Positions 6,552 through 15,775 of a DNA stretch of 30,693 bases are shown piece by piece. The stretch's first letter is position 1, and each line of letters begins with the position of its first letter. The stretch covers positions 1 to 30,693 of the forward strand of contig DATLRW010000028.1 in assembly GCA_035534495.1 (NCBI GenBank), read 5' to 3'. The position numbers and the translations under genes are program-made. Below the pieces are notes generated by a model. The model was not told where the DNA came from and searched no databases. It was given only the letters and a program-made list of their open reading frames with translations. The DNA comes from JAKASX01 sp035534495 (GTDB taxonomy: Bacteria; Acidobacteriota; Terriglobia; Acidiferrales; UBA7541).

Positions 6552-8405
6552 ATGGACGCGGTGAAAAAGGCGCAGCTCGGTTGCCGGCGGCTTGGCGATG
6601 GCCGCACGGAATTTCTGGTATGGGCGCCGCGGGCCGAGCGGGTGGAAGTGCATCTGGTCGAGCCGGCAGAGAGAAGGATCGAAATGCGGGCCGGCGAGCG
6701 CGGCTACCATCATGCGATGGCCGAGGGGGTGGAGGCGGGCAGCCTCTATTTCTTCCGCCTGGACGGGGAAACCGACCGCGCCGATCCGGCCTCGCGCTGG
6801 CAGCCGCGCGGGGTCCACGGCCCATCGATGGTGGTCGATGAGGGTTTCGAGTGGAGCGATGGCGCCTGGAAGGGGTTGCCGCTCGACGAGTATCTGCTCT
6901 ACGAGATTCACGTCGGCGCGTTTACGCCCGAAGGGACATTCGAGGCGATCGTCGGACGCTTGGACGAGCTCAAGGCGCTGGGCGTGACGGCGGTGGAACT
7001 GATGCCGGTCGGGCAGTTTCCCGGCACGCGCAACTGGGGCTACGACGGCGTGTATCCCTACGCGGCCCAGGACAGCTATGGAGGGCCGCTCGGTTTGAAG
7101 CGCCTGGTCGATGCCTGCCACGCCCGGGGACTGGCGGTCGCTCTGGACGTTGTTTACAACCACCTCGGCCCGGAGGGGAACTACCTGGCCGATTTCGGCC
7201 CCTACTTCACGCGCCGCTACCGGACGCCCTGGGGAGAGGCGATCAATTTCGACGGCCCGGAAAGCGATGAAGTCCGCCGGTATTTCATCGGGAACGCGCT
7301 CGCCTGGATCACGGAGTTCCACATCGACGCGTTGCGGCTCGACGCCGTGCATGCGATCGTCGACCGGTCGGCGCGGCCGTTCCTGGAAGAACTGGCCGAG
7401 CGGGTGCACGAGCGGGCCCGGGAGCTGGGTCGGCGCGTCTGGGTGATTGCCGAAAGCGACCGGAACGACGCTCGGCTGGTTCGCGAGCGCGAGCGGGGCG
7501 GGCTGGGCCTGGACGGGGTCTGGAGCGACGATTTTCACCACGCCGTGCACGCACTCATCACCGGTGAGCGCAACGGCTACTACGCCGATTTCGGACGCCT
7601 GGCGGATTTGACCGGGGCGTTTACCGACCATTTCGTCTATTCGGGGCAATATTCGACGTTCCGGCGAAGGAGGCACGGAAATTCGGCCCGAGACATCCCG
7701 GCGCGGCGGTTCGTCGTTTTCGCGCAAAATCACGACCAGACAGGCAACCGGATGCTGGGCGAGCGCCTGGCGAGCCTCGCATCGTTCGAGGACGCGAAGC
7801 TGGCCGCGGGGGCGGTTTTGCTCAGCCCCTTTTTGCCGCTGCTCTTCATGGGAGAGGAGTATGGGGAAACGGCGCCGTTCCTCTATTTCGTAAGCCACGG
7901 CGACCGCGAGCTGATCGAGGCGGTGCGGCGCGGGCGAAAAGAGGATTTCGCCGCATTCGGCTGGGGCGGCGAGCCTCCCGATCCGCAAGCGGAATCCACG
8001 TTCCTGCGCTCGAAGCTCGCTTGGGAATTGCGCGCGAAGGGGCGGCACAATACCCTTGGCGAGTTTCACCGGGAATTGATCGGCTTGCGGAACCGGACGC
8101 CGGCTCTGGGCGCCCGCGGAGGGAAAAATTTGCAGGCCATCGCCCATGAAGAAGAAAAGGCGCTTGTAATTTTGCGAAGATGCGGCGAGAGCGAAGCAAT
8201 GGTTGCGCTTTGTTTCGGCGACCGCGCGGCCCGCTTGCCGGTGACGCTTTCTTCCGGATCCTGGCGGAAGGCGCTCGATTCGAGCGAAGAGCGGTGGCTC
8301 GGGAGCGGCGGCAAGGCCCCGGAGCGGCTGGCGGGCGAGGAGCGCGTCGGGTTGGAAGTGGCGCCGCGTTCGGTCGTGGTTTATCGAAAGGGCGAGTCTG
8401 GCTGA
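6552..8405 (+). CDS. treZ: Malto-oligosyltrehalose trehalohydrolase
   Basis: This GH13 enzyme (EC 3.2.1.141) cleaves the alpha-1,4 bond next to the terminal trehalose of malto-oligosyltrehalose, the product of TreY, and releases free trehalose in the cytoplasm. It has 617 residues, the usual length. An N-terminal CBM48-like domain (about 15-95, FLVWAPRAERVEVHL) precedes the barrel. Family landmarks are GYDGVYPYAAQDSYGGP (163-179), DVVYNHLGPEGNY (199-211), nucleophile Asp264 in LRLDAVHA, acid Glu301 in VIAESDRND and Asp395 in QNHDQTGNR. The ATG at 6552 has AGGGA seven bases upstream; an upstream in-frame start at 6483 would add residues without family similarity. It is the first gene of a tight three-gene run with the GH57 gene (10 bp away) and treY. 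Confidence 0.96.
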   Translation: MDAVKKAQLGCRRLGDGRTEFLVWAPRAERVEVHLVEPAERRIEMRAGERGYHHAMAEGVEAGSLYFFRLDGETDRADPASRWQPRGVHGPSMVVDEGFEWSDGAWKGLPLDEYLLYEIHVGAFTPEGTFEAIVGRLDELKALGVTAVELMPVGQFPGTRNWGYDGVYPYAAQDSYGGPLGLKRLVDACHARGLAVALDVVYNHLGPEGNYLADFGPYFTRRYRTPWGEAINFDGPESDEVRRYFIGNALAWITEFHIDALRLDAVHAIVDRSARPFLEELAERVHERARELGRRVWVIAESDRNDARLVRERERGGLGLDGVWSDDFHHAVHALITGERNGYYADFGRLADLTGAFTDHFVYSGQYSTFRRRRHGNSARDIPARRFVVFAQNHDQTGNRMLGERLASLASFEDAKLAAGAVLLSPFLPLLFMGEEYGETAPFLYFVSHGDRELIEAVRRGRKEDFAAFGWGGEPPDPQAESTFLRSKLAWELRAKGRHNTLGEFHRELIGLRNRTPALGARGGKNLQAIAHEEEKALVILRRCGESEAMVALCFGDRAARLPVTLSSGSWRKALDSSEERWLGSGGKAPERLAGEERVGLEVAPRSVVVYRKGESG

Positions 8406-8415
8406 GGGGGAAGAT

Positions 8416-10842
8416 TTGGAGCGCTATATCTGCATTCACGGTCATTTTTACCAGCCGCCGCGGGAGAGTCCGTGGCTCGAAGCTGTCGAGATGCAGGACT
8501 CCGCCTATCCCTATCACAACTGGAACGAGCGGATCATGGCGGAGTGCTATGCCCCGAATTCCGCATCGCGGATTCTGGACGCAAGCGGCCACATCGAGAG
8601 GATCGTCAACAACTATTCGAAGATCAGCTTCAATTTCGGCCCGACGCTGCTTTCCTGGCTCGAAGAGAAAGCCGCGGATACCTACCAGGCCATTCTGGCG
8701 GCCGACCGCGAAAGCCGCAGGAACTTTTCCGGCCATGGATCGGCGCTGGCGCAGGCGTACAACCACATGATCCTGCCGCTCGCCAATTCCCGAGACAAGC
8801 AAACCCAGGTGATATGGGGCATCCGGGATTTCGAACGGCGCTTCGGGCGGCGGCCGGAGGGGATGTGGCTGCCGGAAACGGCGGTGGACCTGGAAACGCT
8901 GTCGGTGCTGGCGAGCCACGCGATCCAGTTCACCGTCCTCTCGCCGCATCAGGCGCGGCGGGTGCGGCCATTCGGCAAACGGGCGTGGCGGGAAGTGAAA
9001 GGGGGCAGCATCGATCCCTCGCTCCCCTATCAGCTCGTGCTGCCCGACGGGCGCTCGATCGCTCTGTTTTTCTACGACGGACCGATTTCCCATGCCGTGG
9101 CGTTCGAGGGAATTTTGCAAAAGGGCGAGTATCTGGCCGACCGTCTGCTGGGAGCTTTCGTGGATTCGCGGACCTGGCCGCAGATCGTGCATATCGCCAC
9201 CGACGGGGAAACCTACGGGCACCACCAGCGCTATGGGGACATGGCGCTGTCCTACGCGCTTCATTACATCGAGCGGAATCAGCTCGCCCGTCTGACGAAC
9301 TACGGTGAGTACCTGGCGAAATATCCGCCGAACCTTCAGGGGCAGATCCATGAAAACACTTCCTGGAGCTGCGCGCACGGGATCGAGCGATGGCGCCGGG
9401 ACTGCGGCTGCCATTCGGGGCAGAAACCGGACTGGAACCAGAAATGGCGCGAGCCGCTGCGGGAAGCGCTCGATTGGCTGCGGGACCAGATGACCGGCCC
9501 GTTCGAGTCGATCGGGGCGAAATATCTGAAGGACCCTTGGGCGGCGCGCGATGAATACATCGAGGTGATCCTGGACCGATCGCGCCAGAACGTCGACGCG
9601 TTTTTCTCGCGCCACCAGACCCATCCGTTATCGGACGGCGAGCGCGTGGCGGCGGCGAAGCTGCTCGAGCTGCAGCGGCACGCGATGCTCATGTACACCA
9701 GTTGCGGATGGTTTTTCGACGAGGTGTCCGGACTGGAAACCGTGCAGGTGCTGCAGTACGCCTGCCGCGTCCTCCAGCTGGGGCGCGAAGCCGTGCAGAA
9801 GGATTTGGAGCCCGGGTTTCTCGTGAGGCTCGACCGCGTGCCCTCAAACCTGCCGCAGTTTTCGACCGGGCGGACGGTGTACGAAAAGCTGGTGTGGCCG
9901 GCCATGGTGAACCTCGAGAAGGTGGGCGCGCATTACGCGGTCAGCTCGCTGTTCGAGAATTACGGATCGCGAAGCCAAGTCTACTGCTACTCGGTGGATC
10001 AGGAGGACTACCGCACGCGCGCGGCGGGGAGGATTCGTCTGGCGGTGGGCCACGCGCGGATCACCTCCGATATTACGGGCGATTCCGGGCAGGTGACCTT
10101 CGGCGTGGTCCATATGGGCGACCAGAGCATCAGCGGGGGCGTGCGCCCCTACCAGGGCGGGCTATCCTACGAAAGCTCGATCGACCGGATTGTGAAGCTG
10201 TTCGAGGAGGGGGATTTCGCCGAAGTCGTGCGGGAAATGGACCGGAGCTTCGGGGCCGGCGCGTACACGCTCGAACTGCTGTTCCGCGACGAGTTGCGCA
10301 AAATCCTGAATTCCATCCTGGAGACGACGGTGGCCGAGGCCGAGGCGAGTTACGGCCAGATGTTCGAAAACCATGCCTCGCTGATGCGCTTCATGAAGCG
10401 CATGGGCATTCCCCTGGCGCGGCATTTGCAGATGGCCGCCGAGTTCACGCTCAACGCGGCGCTGCGGCGGAGCCTGGAAGCGGAGATTCTCGACGCGGAG
10501 CAGATTCGCAAAATCCTGGACGAGACGGCGAATATCGGCGTGCAGCTGGACGTGGCGACGCTGGAATATTCGGTCCGGCGGAAGCTGGACCGGCTGGCGG
10601 ACTGGATGCGGGAGGAGCCCACCAGCCTCGAGCGGCTGCAGATTCTCGATCAGGCGGTGACGCTGGTCCGGATGCTGCCGTTCGAAGTGAGTCTGTGGAA
10701 AGCGCAGAATGTGTTCTACGGAATCCTGCAATCGCTTTATCATCGGTTTCAGAGCGAAGCCTCCCTGGGAGATGAGTTCGCGCGGAACTGGCTCGATCAG
10801 TTCCGTTTGCTGGGCAGCAAGCTATCGGTTCTGGTGCCCTGA
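8416..10842 (+). CDS. Glycoside hydrolase family 57 protein with DUF3536 domain
   Basis: An 808-residue protein of the GH57/DUF3536 type. It starts at a TTG with GGGGG just upstream. The GH57 part has HGHFYQPPRESPW (8-20), GMWLPETAVD (149-158, Glu154 in the nucleophile position) and IATDGETYGHHQRYGD (260-275, Asp263 in the acid position). The C-terminal half (about 480-800) is the DUF3536 region and is rich in helices. GH57 members include alpha-amylases, 4-alpha-glucanotransferases, branching enzymes and amylopullulanases; the activity of this subgroup is not established to my knowledge. It sits between treZ and treY and its stop overlaps the treY start by one base (TGATG), so it very likely acts on the same glucan, perhaps trimming or debranching it. 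No signal peptide is seen, so it should be cytoplasmic. Confidence 0.9.
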   Translation: MERYICIHGHFYQPPRESPWLEAVEMQDSAYPYHNWNERIMAECYAPNSASRILDASGHIERIVNNYSKISFNFGPTLLSWLEEKAADTYQAILAADRESRRNFSGHGSALAQAYNHMILPLANSRDKQTQVIWGIRDFERRFGRRPEGMWLPETAVDLETLSVLASHAIQFTVLSPHQARRVRPFGKRAWREVKGGSIDPSLPYQLVLPDGRSIALFFYDGPISHAVAFEGILQKGEYLADRLLGAFVDSRTWPQIVHIATDGETYGHHQRYGDMALSYALHYIERNQLARLTNYGEYLAKYPPNLQGQIHENTSWSCAHGIERWRRDCGCHSGQKPDWNQKWREPLREALDWLRDQMTGPFESIGAKYLKDPWAARDEYIEVILDRSRQNVDAFFSRHQTHPLSDGERVAAAKLLELQRHAMLMYTSCGWFFDEVSGLETVQVLQYACRVLQLGREAVQKDLEPGFLVRLDRVPSNLPQFSTGRTVYEKLVWPAMVNLEKVGAHYAVSSLFENYGSRSQVYCYSVDQEDYRTRAAGRIRLAVGHARITSDITGDSGQVTFGVVHMGDQSISGGVRPYQGGLSYESSIDRIVKLFEEGDFAEVVREMDRSFGAGAYTLELLFRDELRKILNSILETTVAEAEASYGQMFENHASLMRFMKRMGIPLARHLQMAAEFTLNAALRRSLEAEILDAEQIRKILDETANIGVQLDVATLEYSVRRKLDRLADWMREEPTSLERLQILDQAVTLVRMLPFEVSLWKAQNVFYGILQSLYHRFQSEASLGDEFARNWLDQFRLLGSKLSVLVP

Positions 10843-13709
10843 TGCCGCCGACCAAAACCCTTTCCGCCACATACCGAATCCAATTCAGCCTGAATTTCCG
10901 GTTTGCCGACGCGCGCCATCTGGTGCCGTACCTGCACGAGCTGGGCGTGAGCGAACTCTACGCATCGCCGCGCTTCAAGGCGCGACGGGGCAGCTCTCAC
11001 GGCTACGACGTGATCGATCCGCAACGGGTCAATTCGGAGCTGGGCACCGAGCGGGAATTCGAGGAGCTCGTGCAGCGGCTCAAGGACTACGGCATGGGGC
11101 TGCTGCTCGATATCGTTCCCAACCACATGGCAGCCAGCGCGGAGAACCCGTGGTGGACCGACGTGCTCGAGAACGGGCGGTCCTCGCCCTACGCCTCGTT
11201 TTTCGACATCGACTGGGAACCGCTCCCGGACGGCGGCTCGGAACCGGTCGTGCTGCCCGTGCTCGGCGATCTCTACGGCCGCGTGCTCGAAAATCAGGAG
11301 ATCACGCTGCGCCTGGAGGAAAGCGGCTTCTGGTTCCTGTACGGAGAGGCGCGATTTCCGCTCGATCCGAAAACGACGCTGCCGATTCTGGAATGGTGGC
11401 AGGCCAAGGCGCGGCAATCGCTGCCCGAGGAGCACGCCGGAAGATTGGGCGTGCAGGAAATCATCGAGCGCGTCCGGCAACTGCCCGGCCGGGAAACCTC
11501 CGGCGCGGACGTGGCGGCGGCGCGGCGGGCCGGGCGGGAAGCGATCCGGGAGCAGTTGTGGCGGCTCTTCCGCGGGGAGCCGGAATTGCGGCGTTGCTTG
11601 GAGGAGACGATCGGCGAATGCAACGGCATCCGCGGCGATTCGGCCAGCTTCGACCGGCTCGACCGGTTGCTGCAGGCCCAGGCCTACCGGCTCGCCTTCT
11701 GGAAAATCGCGGCCGAACAGATCAATTACCGCCGCTTTTTCGACGTCAGCGACCTGGTCGGACTGCGCGTCGAGCTTCCCGCGGTGTTTGCGGCGCGGCA
11801 CGCGACGATCCTGAAGCTGGTCGACGACGGCCTGGTGGCCGGCTTGCGAATCGATCACGTGGACGGCCTCTACGATCCGCGCGCCTATCTGGAGCGGTTG
11901 ACGGAGGCGTGCGCGGCGCGCGCGGGCGGCGCGAATTCGGCGCCGAATGTGATTGTGGAAAAAGTTCTGGGCGCGAGCGAGCGTCTTCCCGAAGAGTGGC
12001 CGGTGGACGGCACGACGGGCTACGACTTCTTGAATGCCGTCAATGGGCTGCTGATCGACGCGCACGGGCTCGATCTGATCGAGGCGGCCTATACGAAATT
12101 CACCGGCGAAGCCGCGCCGTTTACCGAGGTGAGCTACCAGGGAAACCGGAAGGTGATCGAGCAGCTCTTTGGCCGGGAGTTGCGCCGTCTCGGCCGGAAG
12201 CTGAGGCGTCTGGCGGCCCAGGATCGCTATGGCCGCGACGTGCCGCTCGCCGATCTGGTCGCGGCGCTGGCCGACGTCACGGCCTGCCTGCCGGTCTACC
12301 GGACCTATGTGGCAAGCGGCGCGGCGTCGGCTCGCGACCGGGCCTACATCGTGCGGGCTCTCGATGCCGCGCGCGAACGGGGCAAAGACGATTTCTTCCG
12401 CCGGTATGCCGCGGATTTCCTCTCCCGCGTGCTGACGCTCGATCTTCCCGCCGATCAGGAAGAGCAGCGGCAAGAGTGTCTCTCGTTCGTCATGCAGTGG
12501 CAGCAGTTCAGCGGACCGGTGATGGCCAAGGGACTCGAAGACACCGCCTTGTACGTCCACAACAGCCTGATTTCGCTGAATGATGTGGGCGGCGATCCAC
12601 TCCGGATCGAGCCGCCGCTCGACCAGGTCGCTTTTCACCTGTTCAACCAGGAGCGGCTGGCGCATTGGCCGCGGACCTTGAACGCCACCTCGACGCACGA
12701 CACCAAGCGCAGCGAAGACGTGCGCGCGCGCATCGACGTCCTTTCCGAGCTGGCCGTCGAATGGGAGGAGCGGGCGTTCCGGTGGCGGCGGTGGAACCGG
12801 TCGAAGAAGCGGCAAAAAACGGGGCGGGAAGTACCCGCGCCCCTCGAAGAGATGTTTCTCTACCAGACCATGCTTGGGGCGTGGCCGCTCGAGGGCGCGG
12901 AGGTGGCGGGACTGGGCGAGCGGCTGATCGCCTGCACGCGGAAGGCGGCTCGCGAGGCCAAGGTATACACGAGCTGGATCGCGCCCGCGCCCGAGCACGA
13001 GGAGGCTCTGGCGGAATTCGTCGAACGGATTCTCGATACGTCGGAGGAGAACCGCTTCCTGAAGGATTTCTCGCGGTTTCAGAAGCGCATCGCCTTTCAC
13101 GGCGCCCTGAATTCCCTCTCGCAGCTCCTGCTGAAGATTGTCTCTCCCGGGATTCCGGATTTTTATCAGGGTTCCGAGCTGTGGGATTTCAGCCTGGTCG
13201 ATCCGGACAATCGTCGGCCGGTGGATTTCCCGAAACGCGAGCGGATGCTGGCCGAGCTGGCGGCGGGCGAGCACAACGGGGCGGAGGCGCTCGCCGAACA
13301 GATGCTCCTGCACTGGCCGGACGGACGGATCAAGCTGTATCTCACGCGCAAGGCGCTCGAGTTCCGCCGCGCGCACACCGAGCTGTTTCTGGAAGGCGAT
13401 TACGTTCCCCTGCGCGCCTCGGGCAAGAAAAACGAGAACGTTTGCGCGTTTGCCCGGCGAAGGGGCAGCGCCTGGGCCATCGCCGCCGTGCCCCTGTTCA
13501 CGACGCGGCTCGTCGAGCTGAACCAGATGCCGCTCGGCGAGCGGACCTGGGGCGCGAGCGCCATTCTGCTGCCCGACGATGCGCCGCGCCAGTGGCGAAA
13601 TGCGTTTACGGGGGAGACTGTCCGGGCGGGATCGGCCCGGCGGAAGAAATGGCTTTCGCTCAAGAGCGTGCTGCGCACGCTGCCGGTGGCCCTGCTCGAA
13701 GGGACTTAA
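10842..13709 (+). CDS. treY: Malto-oligosyltrehalose synthase
   Basis: This GH13 transglycosidase (EC 5.4.99.15) turns the reducing-end alpha-1,4 bond of a maltodextrin into an alpha,alpha-1,1 bond, giving the substrate of TreZ. At 955 residues it has the large family size. It opens with the typical ATYRIQFSLNFRF, followed by YASPRFKARRGSSHGYDV (40-57) and DIVPNHMA (90-97). Catalytic positions are Asp338 in LRIDHVDGLYDP, Glu373 in VIVEKVLG and Asp620 in TSTHDTKRSED. The C-terminus carries PGIPDFYQGSE and DPDNRRPVD, also typical. The ATG overlaps the stop of the GH57 gene by one base, so translation is probably coupled. A dispersed repeat follows the stop codon. Confidence 0.97.
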   Translation: MPPTKTLSATYRIQFSLNFRFADARHLVPYLHELGVSELYASPRFKARRGSSHGYDVIDPQRVNSELGTEREFEELVQRLKDYGMGLLLDIVPNHMAASAENPWWTDVLENGRSSPYASFFDIDWEPLPDGGSEPVVLPVLGDLYGRVLENQEITLRLEESGFWFLYGEARFPLDPKTTLPILEWWQAKARQSLPEEHAGRLGVQEIIERVRQLPGRETSGADVAAARRAGREAIREQLWRLFRGEPELRRCLEETIGECNGIRGDSASFDRLDRLLQAQAYRLAFWKIAAEQINYRRFFDVSDLVGLRVELPAVFAARHATILKLVDDGLVAGLRIDHVDGLYDPRAYLERLTEACAARAGGANSAPNVIVEKVLGASERLPEEWPVDGTTGYDFLNAVNGLLIDAHGLDLIEAAYTKFTGEAAPFTEVSYQGNRKVIEQLFGRELRRLGRKLRRLAAQDRYGRDVPLADLVAALADVTACLPVYRTYVASGAASARDRAYIVRALDAARERGKDDFFRRYAADFLSRVLTLDLPADQEEQRQECLSFVMQWQQFSGPVMAKGLEDTALYVHNSLISLNDVGGDPLRIEPPLDQVAFHLFNQERLAHWPRTLNATSTHDTKRSEDVRARIDVLSELAVEWEERAFRWRRWNRSKKRQKTGREVPAPLEEMFLYQTMLGAWPLEGAEVAGLGERLIACTRKAAREAKVYTSWIAPAPEHEEALAEFVERILDTSEENRFLKDFSRFQKRIAFHGALNSLSQLLLKIVSPGIPDFYQGSELWDFSLVDPDNRRPVDFPKRERMLAELAAGEHNGAEALAEQMLLHWPDGRIKLYLTRKALEFRRAHTELFLEGDYVPLRASGKKNENVCAFARRRGSAWAIAAVPLFTTRLVELNQMPLGERTWGASAILLPDDAPRQWRNAFTGETVRAGSARRKKWLSLKSVLRTLPVALLEGT

Positions 13710-13760
13710 CCGCAGGCGATGGCGGGAGGCGGAATCTTTTGGAGACGTCTCGGAGGAACC

Positions 13761-13819
13761 AGAGAGATTCCTCGTCGTCCCGAATCCCTCGGGGCTCATC
13801 GGAATGACAACGCGCCGAG
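13761..13819. repeat. Dispersed intergenic repeat, copy 2
   Basis: AGAGAGATTCCTCG at the left and GAATGACAACGCGCCGAG (13802-13819) at the right match copy 1 at 2461-2507. This copy can fold: ATTCC near the left pairs with GGAAT near the right, and CCCGA with TCGGG around ATCCC in the middle. It lies between treY and the antiporter gene. A further short inverted repeat (GTCGTT/AACGAC, 13823-13842) follows. None has a T-run, so Rho-independent termination is not supported. Confidence 0.6.
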
Positions 13820-13910
13820 CCTGTCGTTTTCGTCGGAACGACCGTCACGGGACATCGATACATTCTGAACCGCTCAACCGACCAGACCGGTTTCCGGCGG
13901 GAATGGCGTT

Positions 13911-15482
13911 ATGACCCCTTCTTCCACGATCGAGTTCCTGATTTGGCTGCTTCTGGCGGCCTCGGTGGTCGCGGTCATCACGGCGCGGCTGCGAATCCCC
14001 TATACGGTGGCGCTGGTTCTGGGCGGCCTGGCGCTCGGCTTGATTCATCTGCCGCTGATCGATCAGCTGATCAGCCAGCGGCCGAATTGGCTGACGCCCA
14101 GCGTGGCGCTGGTGGTGTTTCTTCCGGCGCTGCTCTTTGAGGGCAGCCTGAAGATCCAGTTGCGCCAATTGCGGGAGAATCTGGTTCCCATCCTGTTGCT
14201 GGCGACCCTGGGCGTTTTCGTGGCCGCGTTCATTACGTCCTTTGCCGTTCACTGGGCGGCGGGATTGCCGATGGCGGCCGCGCTGGTTTTCGGGGCCATC
14301 GTCTCGCCGACAGACCCGATTTCGGTGCTCGCCATTTTCCGAAGCAGTGCGGTGCCCAAACGGCTGGAGGTGATCGTCGAGGGCGAAAGCCTGTTCAACG
14401 ACGGCACGGCGGCGGTGTTGTTCGGGATTTTGGTGGGCGGAACGGCCAAGGGCGGGCTCACCATCGGGACCGGGATCGAGGAGTTTTTCGTCGTCGTGCT
14501 GGGCGGGGTGACGCTGGGCCTGATCGTCGGCTGGATCATCAGTAAAATCACCGAAAAGATCGACGACCCGCAAATCGAAATCACCCTGACGACGATTGCC
14601 GCCTACGGTTCGTACCTGGGGGCGCAATCGCTGCATCTTTCCGGCGTGATCGCCACGGTGACGACCGGCTTGATGATCGGGAATTTCGGGGCGCGGTTCG
14701 GGATGAGCCCTCATACCCGCATTTCGCTGTGGTCGTTCTGGGAATATGTTTCGTTCGTGATCAACTCAATCGTTTTCCTGCTGATCGGCATGCAGGTGCG
14801 CATCGGGACGTTGCTGCACGCCTGGGAGCCGGTGCTGCTGGCGTTCGGCGCGGTTTTGCTGGGGCGGGTCCTGTCGGTCTATGCGCTGACGCCGGTTTCG
14901 AACGCGATCACGAAAAAGATCCCCTTGCGATGGCAGCACGTAATGGTGGCGGGAGGGCTGCGCGGCTCGCTGTCGCTGGCGCTGGCGTTGGGGCTGCCCA
15001 CCGACTTTCCCTTTCGCGCGCAGATCCTGGCGATGACGTTCGGGGTGGTGGCATTCACGATCGTCGTACAGGGGATGTCGGTCCGCCCGCTGCTTCGCCT
15101 GCTCGGAATCACAAGGGTGAAGGAAGAGGAATACGATCGTGCCCGCGTCCGGCGTGCGGCCGTTCTGGCGGCGCAATCGCAACTGGACGGCCTGTCCAAG
15201 GAAAACCGGATTTCCACGGCCGCTTACGAATTGCTTCGCCATGAACTGGATGGACGGCTCGACCAGGCGCAGCGGGAAATGGCGGCGCTTTCCCGGCAGA
15301 ACGAGGGCCGCATTCGGACCGAGGTCGGGCAAATCCGCCTGCGCCTGAAGGCGGCAGAAAAAAGTTCCATCGAAGAGGCGCTGCGCGACGGCCTGATCCT
15401 GCCGCAAACGGCTTCCCGGATGATCGACGAGGTGGATCGGCCGCCGGACGGAAAAGAACCTTCGCCCGATGGCAACGAATGA
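13911..15482 (+). CDS. CPA1-family Na+/H+ antiporter (NhaP-like)
   Basis: A 523-residue inner-membrane cation/proton antiporter. About twelve hydrophobic helices span residues 5-400, with the CPA1 landmarks LLFEGSL (74-80), SPTDP (132-136) and EGESLFNDGTA (158-168), which hold the ion-binding Asp/Asn residues, and later GGLRGSLSLALAL. A charged cytoplasmic tail with coiled-coil character (about 405-523) follows. Such proteins exchange Na+ or K+ for H+ and support pH and salt tolerance; the ion preference cannot be read here. The ATG at 13911 follows GGCGGGAA by seven bases. The gene is separated from treY by about 200 bp containing a repeat and from glgE by about 290 bp, so it is probably its own transcription unit, though the location among osmolyte genes fits a stress role. 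Confidence 0.92.
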   Translation: MTPSSTIEFLIWLLLAASVVAVITARLRIPYTVALVLGGLALGLIHLPLIDQLISQRPNWLTPSVALVVFLPALLFEGSLKIQLRQLRENLVPILLLATLGVFVAAFITSFAVHWAAGLPMAAALVFGAIVSPTDPISVLAIFRSSAVPKRLEVIVEGESLFNDGTAAVLFGILVGGTAKGGLTIGTGIEEFFVVVLGGVTLGLIVGWIISKITEKIDDPQIEITLTTIAAYGSYLGAQSLHLSGVIATVTTGLMIGNFGARFGMSPHTRISLWSFWEYVSFVINSIVFLLIGMQVRIGTLLHAWEPVLLAFGAVLLGRVLSVYALTPVSNAITKKIPLRWQHVMVAGGLRGSLSLALALGLPTDFPFRAQILAMTFGVVAFTIVVQGMSVRPLLRLLGITRVKEEEYDRARVRRAAVLAAQSQLDGLSKENRISTAAYELLRHELDGRLDQAQREMAALSRQNEGRIRTEVGQIRLRLKAAEKSSIEEALRDGLILPQTASRMIDEVDRPPDGKEPSPDGNE

Positions 15483-15775
15483 AACGGGCTGCGGTGGAAT
15501 CTCTGTTTGCCGCGAACGGGTGGGCCAGCGCATCCTATGTGATAGGATACGGCTCTCCGAACCCAAAGAAATTGAGCCTTTCCTTCGCCCGGTTCCGATG
15601 CGAGAGTGGAAGTTTCAAGGAGCGGATTCGGTTTCTCTTCAAGCCGCTCAAGGTTCAGGTTCGCCCCCGGCAGGGCGATGAACTTTCTCGATGGAAAGGG
15701 AGGCTGATAAAACGGGAGACTCCTGCCAAGACCGCCTCGTTGCCCGGCACTCCACAAACCGGGTGGTGATTGCCG
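15483..15775. other. Intergenic region upstream of glgE, with a hairpin
   Basis: No gene is supported in this stretch. The one clear structure is the inverted repeat at 15532-15548. The region must contain the promoter of the glgE-to-glgB run if that run starts here, but I found no convincing -35/-10 pair. Confidence 0.5.
15532..15548. repeat. 7-bp perfect inverted repeat, 3-nt loop
   Basis: ATCCTAT-GTG-ATAGGAT lies about 50 bp after the antiporter stop and 230 bp before glgE. It is unusually AT-rich for this region. It could be a protein-binding site or a weak RNA hairpin; no T-run follows, so it is not a classic terminator. Confidence 0.55.

Noticed and set aside
3789..8147. A stop-free 1,452-codon minus-strand frame
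   Set aside because: It runs antisense to the DUF481 gene and treZ and out of frame with the permease. It has low-complexity Arg/Pro/Gly-rich content typical of shadows in GC-rich DNA and no recognisable domain.
10797..13799. A 1,000-codon minus-strand frame antisense to treY
   Set aside because: It is fully covered by treY, which has all catalytic motifs. The composition is that of a complementary-strand shadow.
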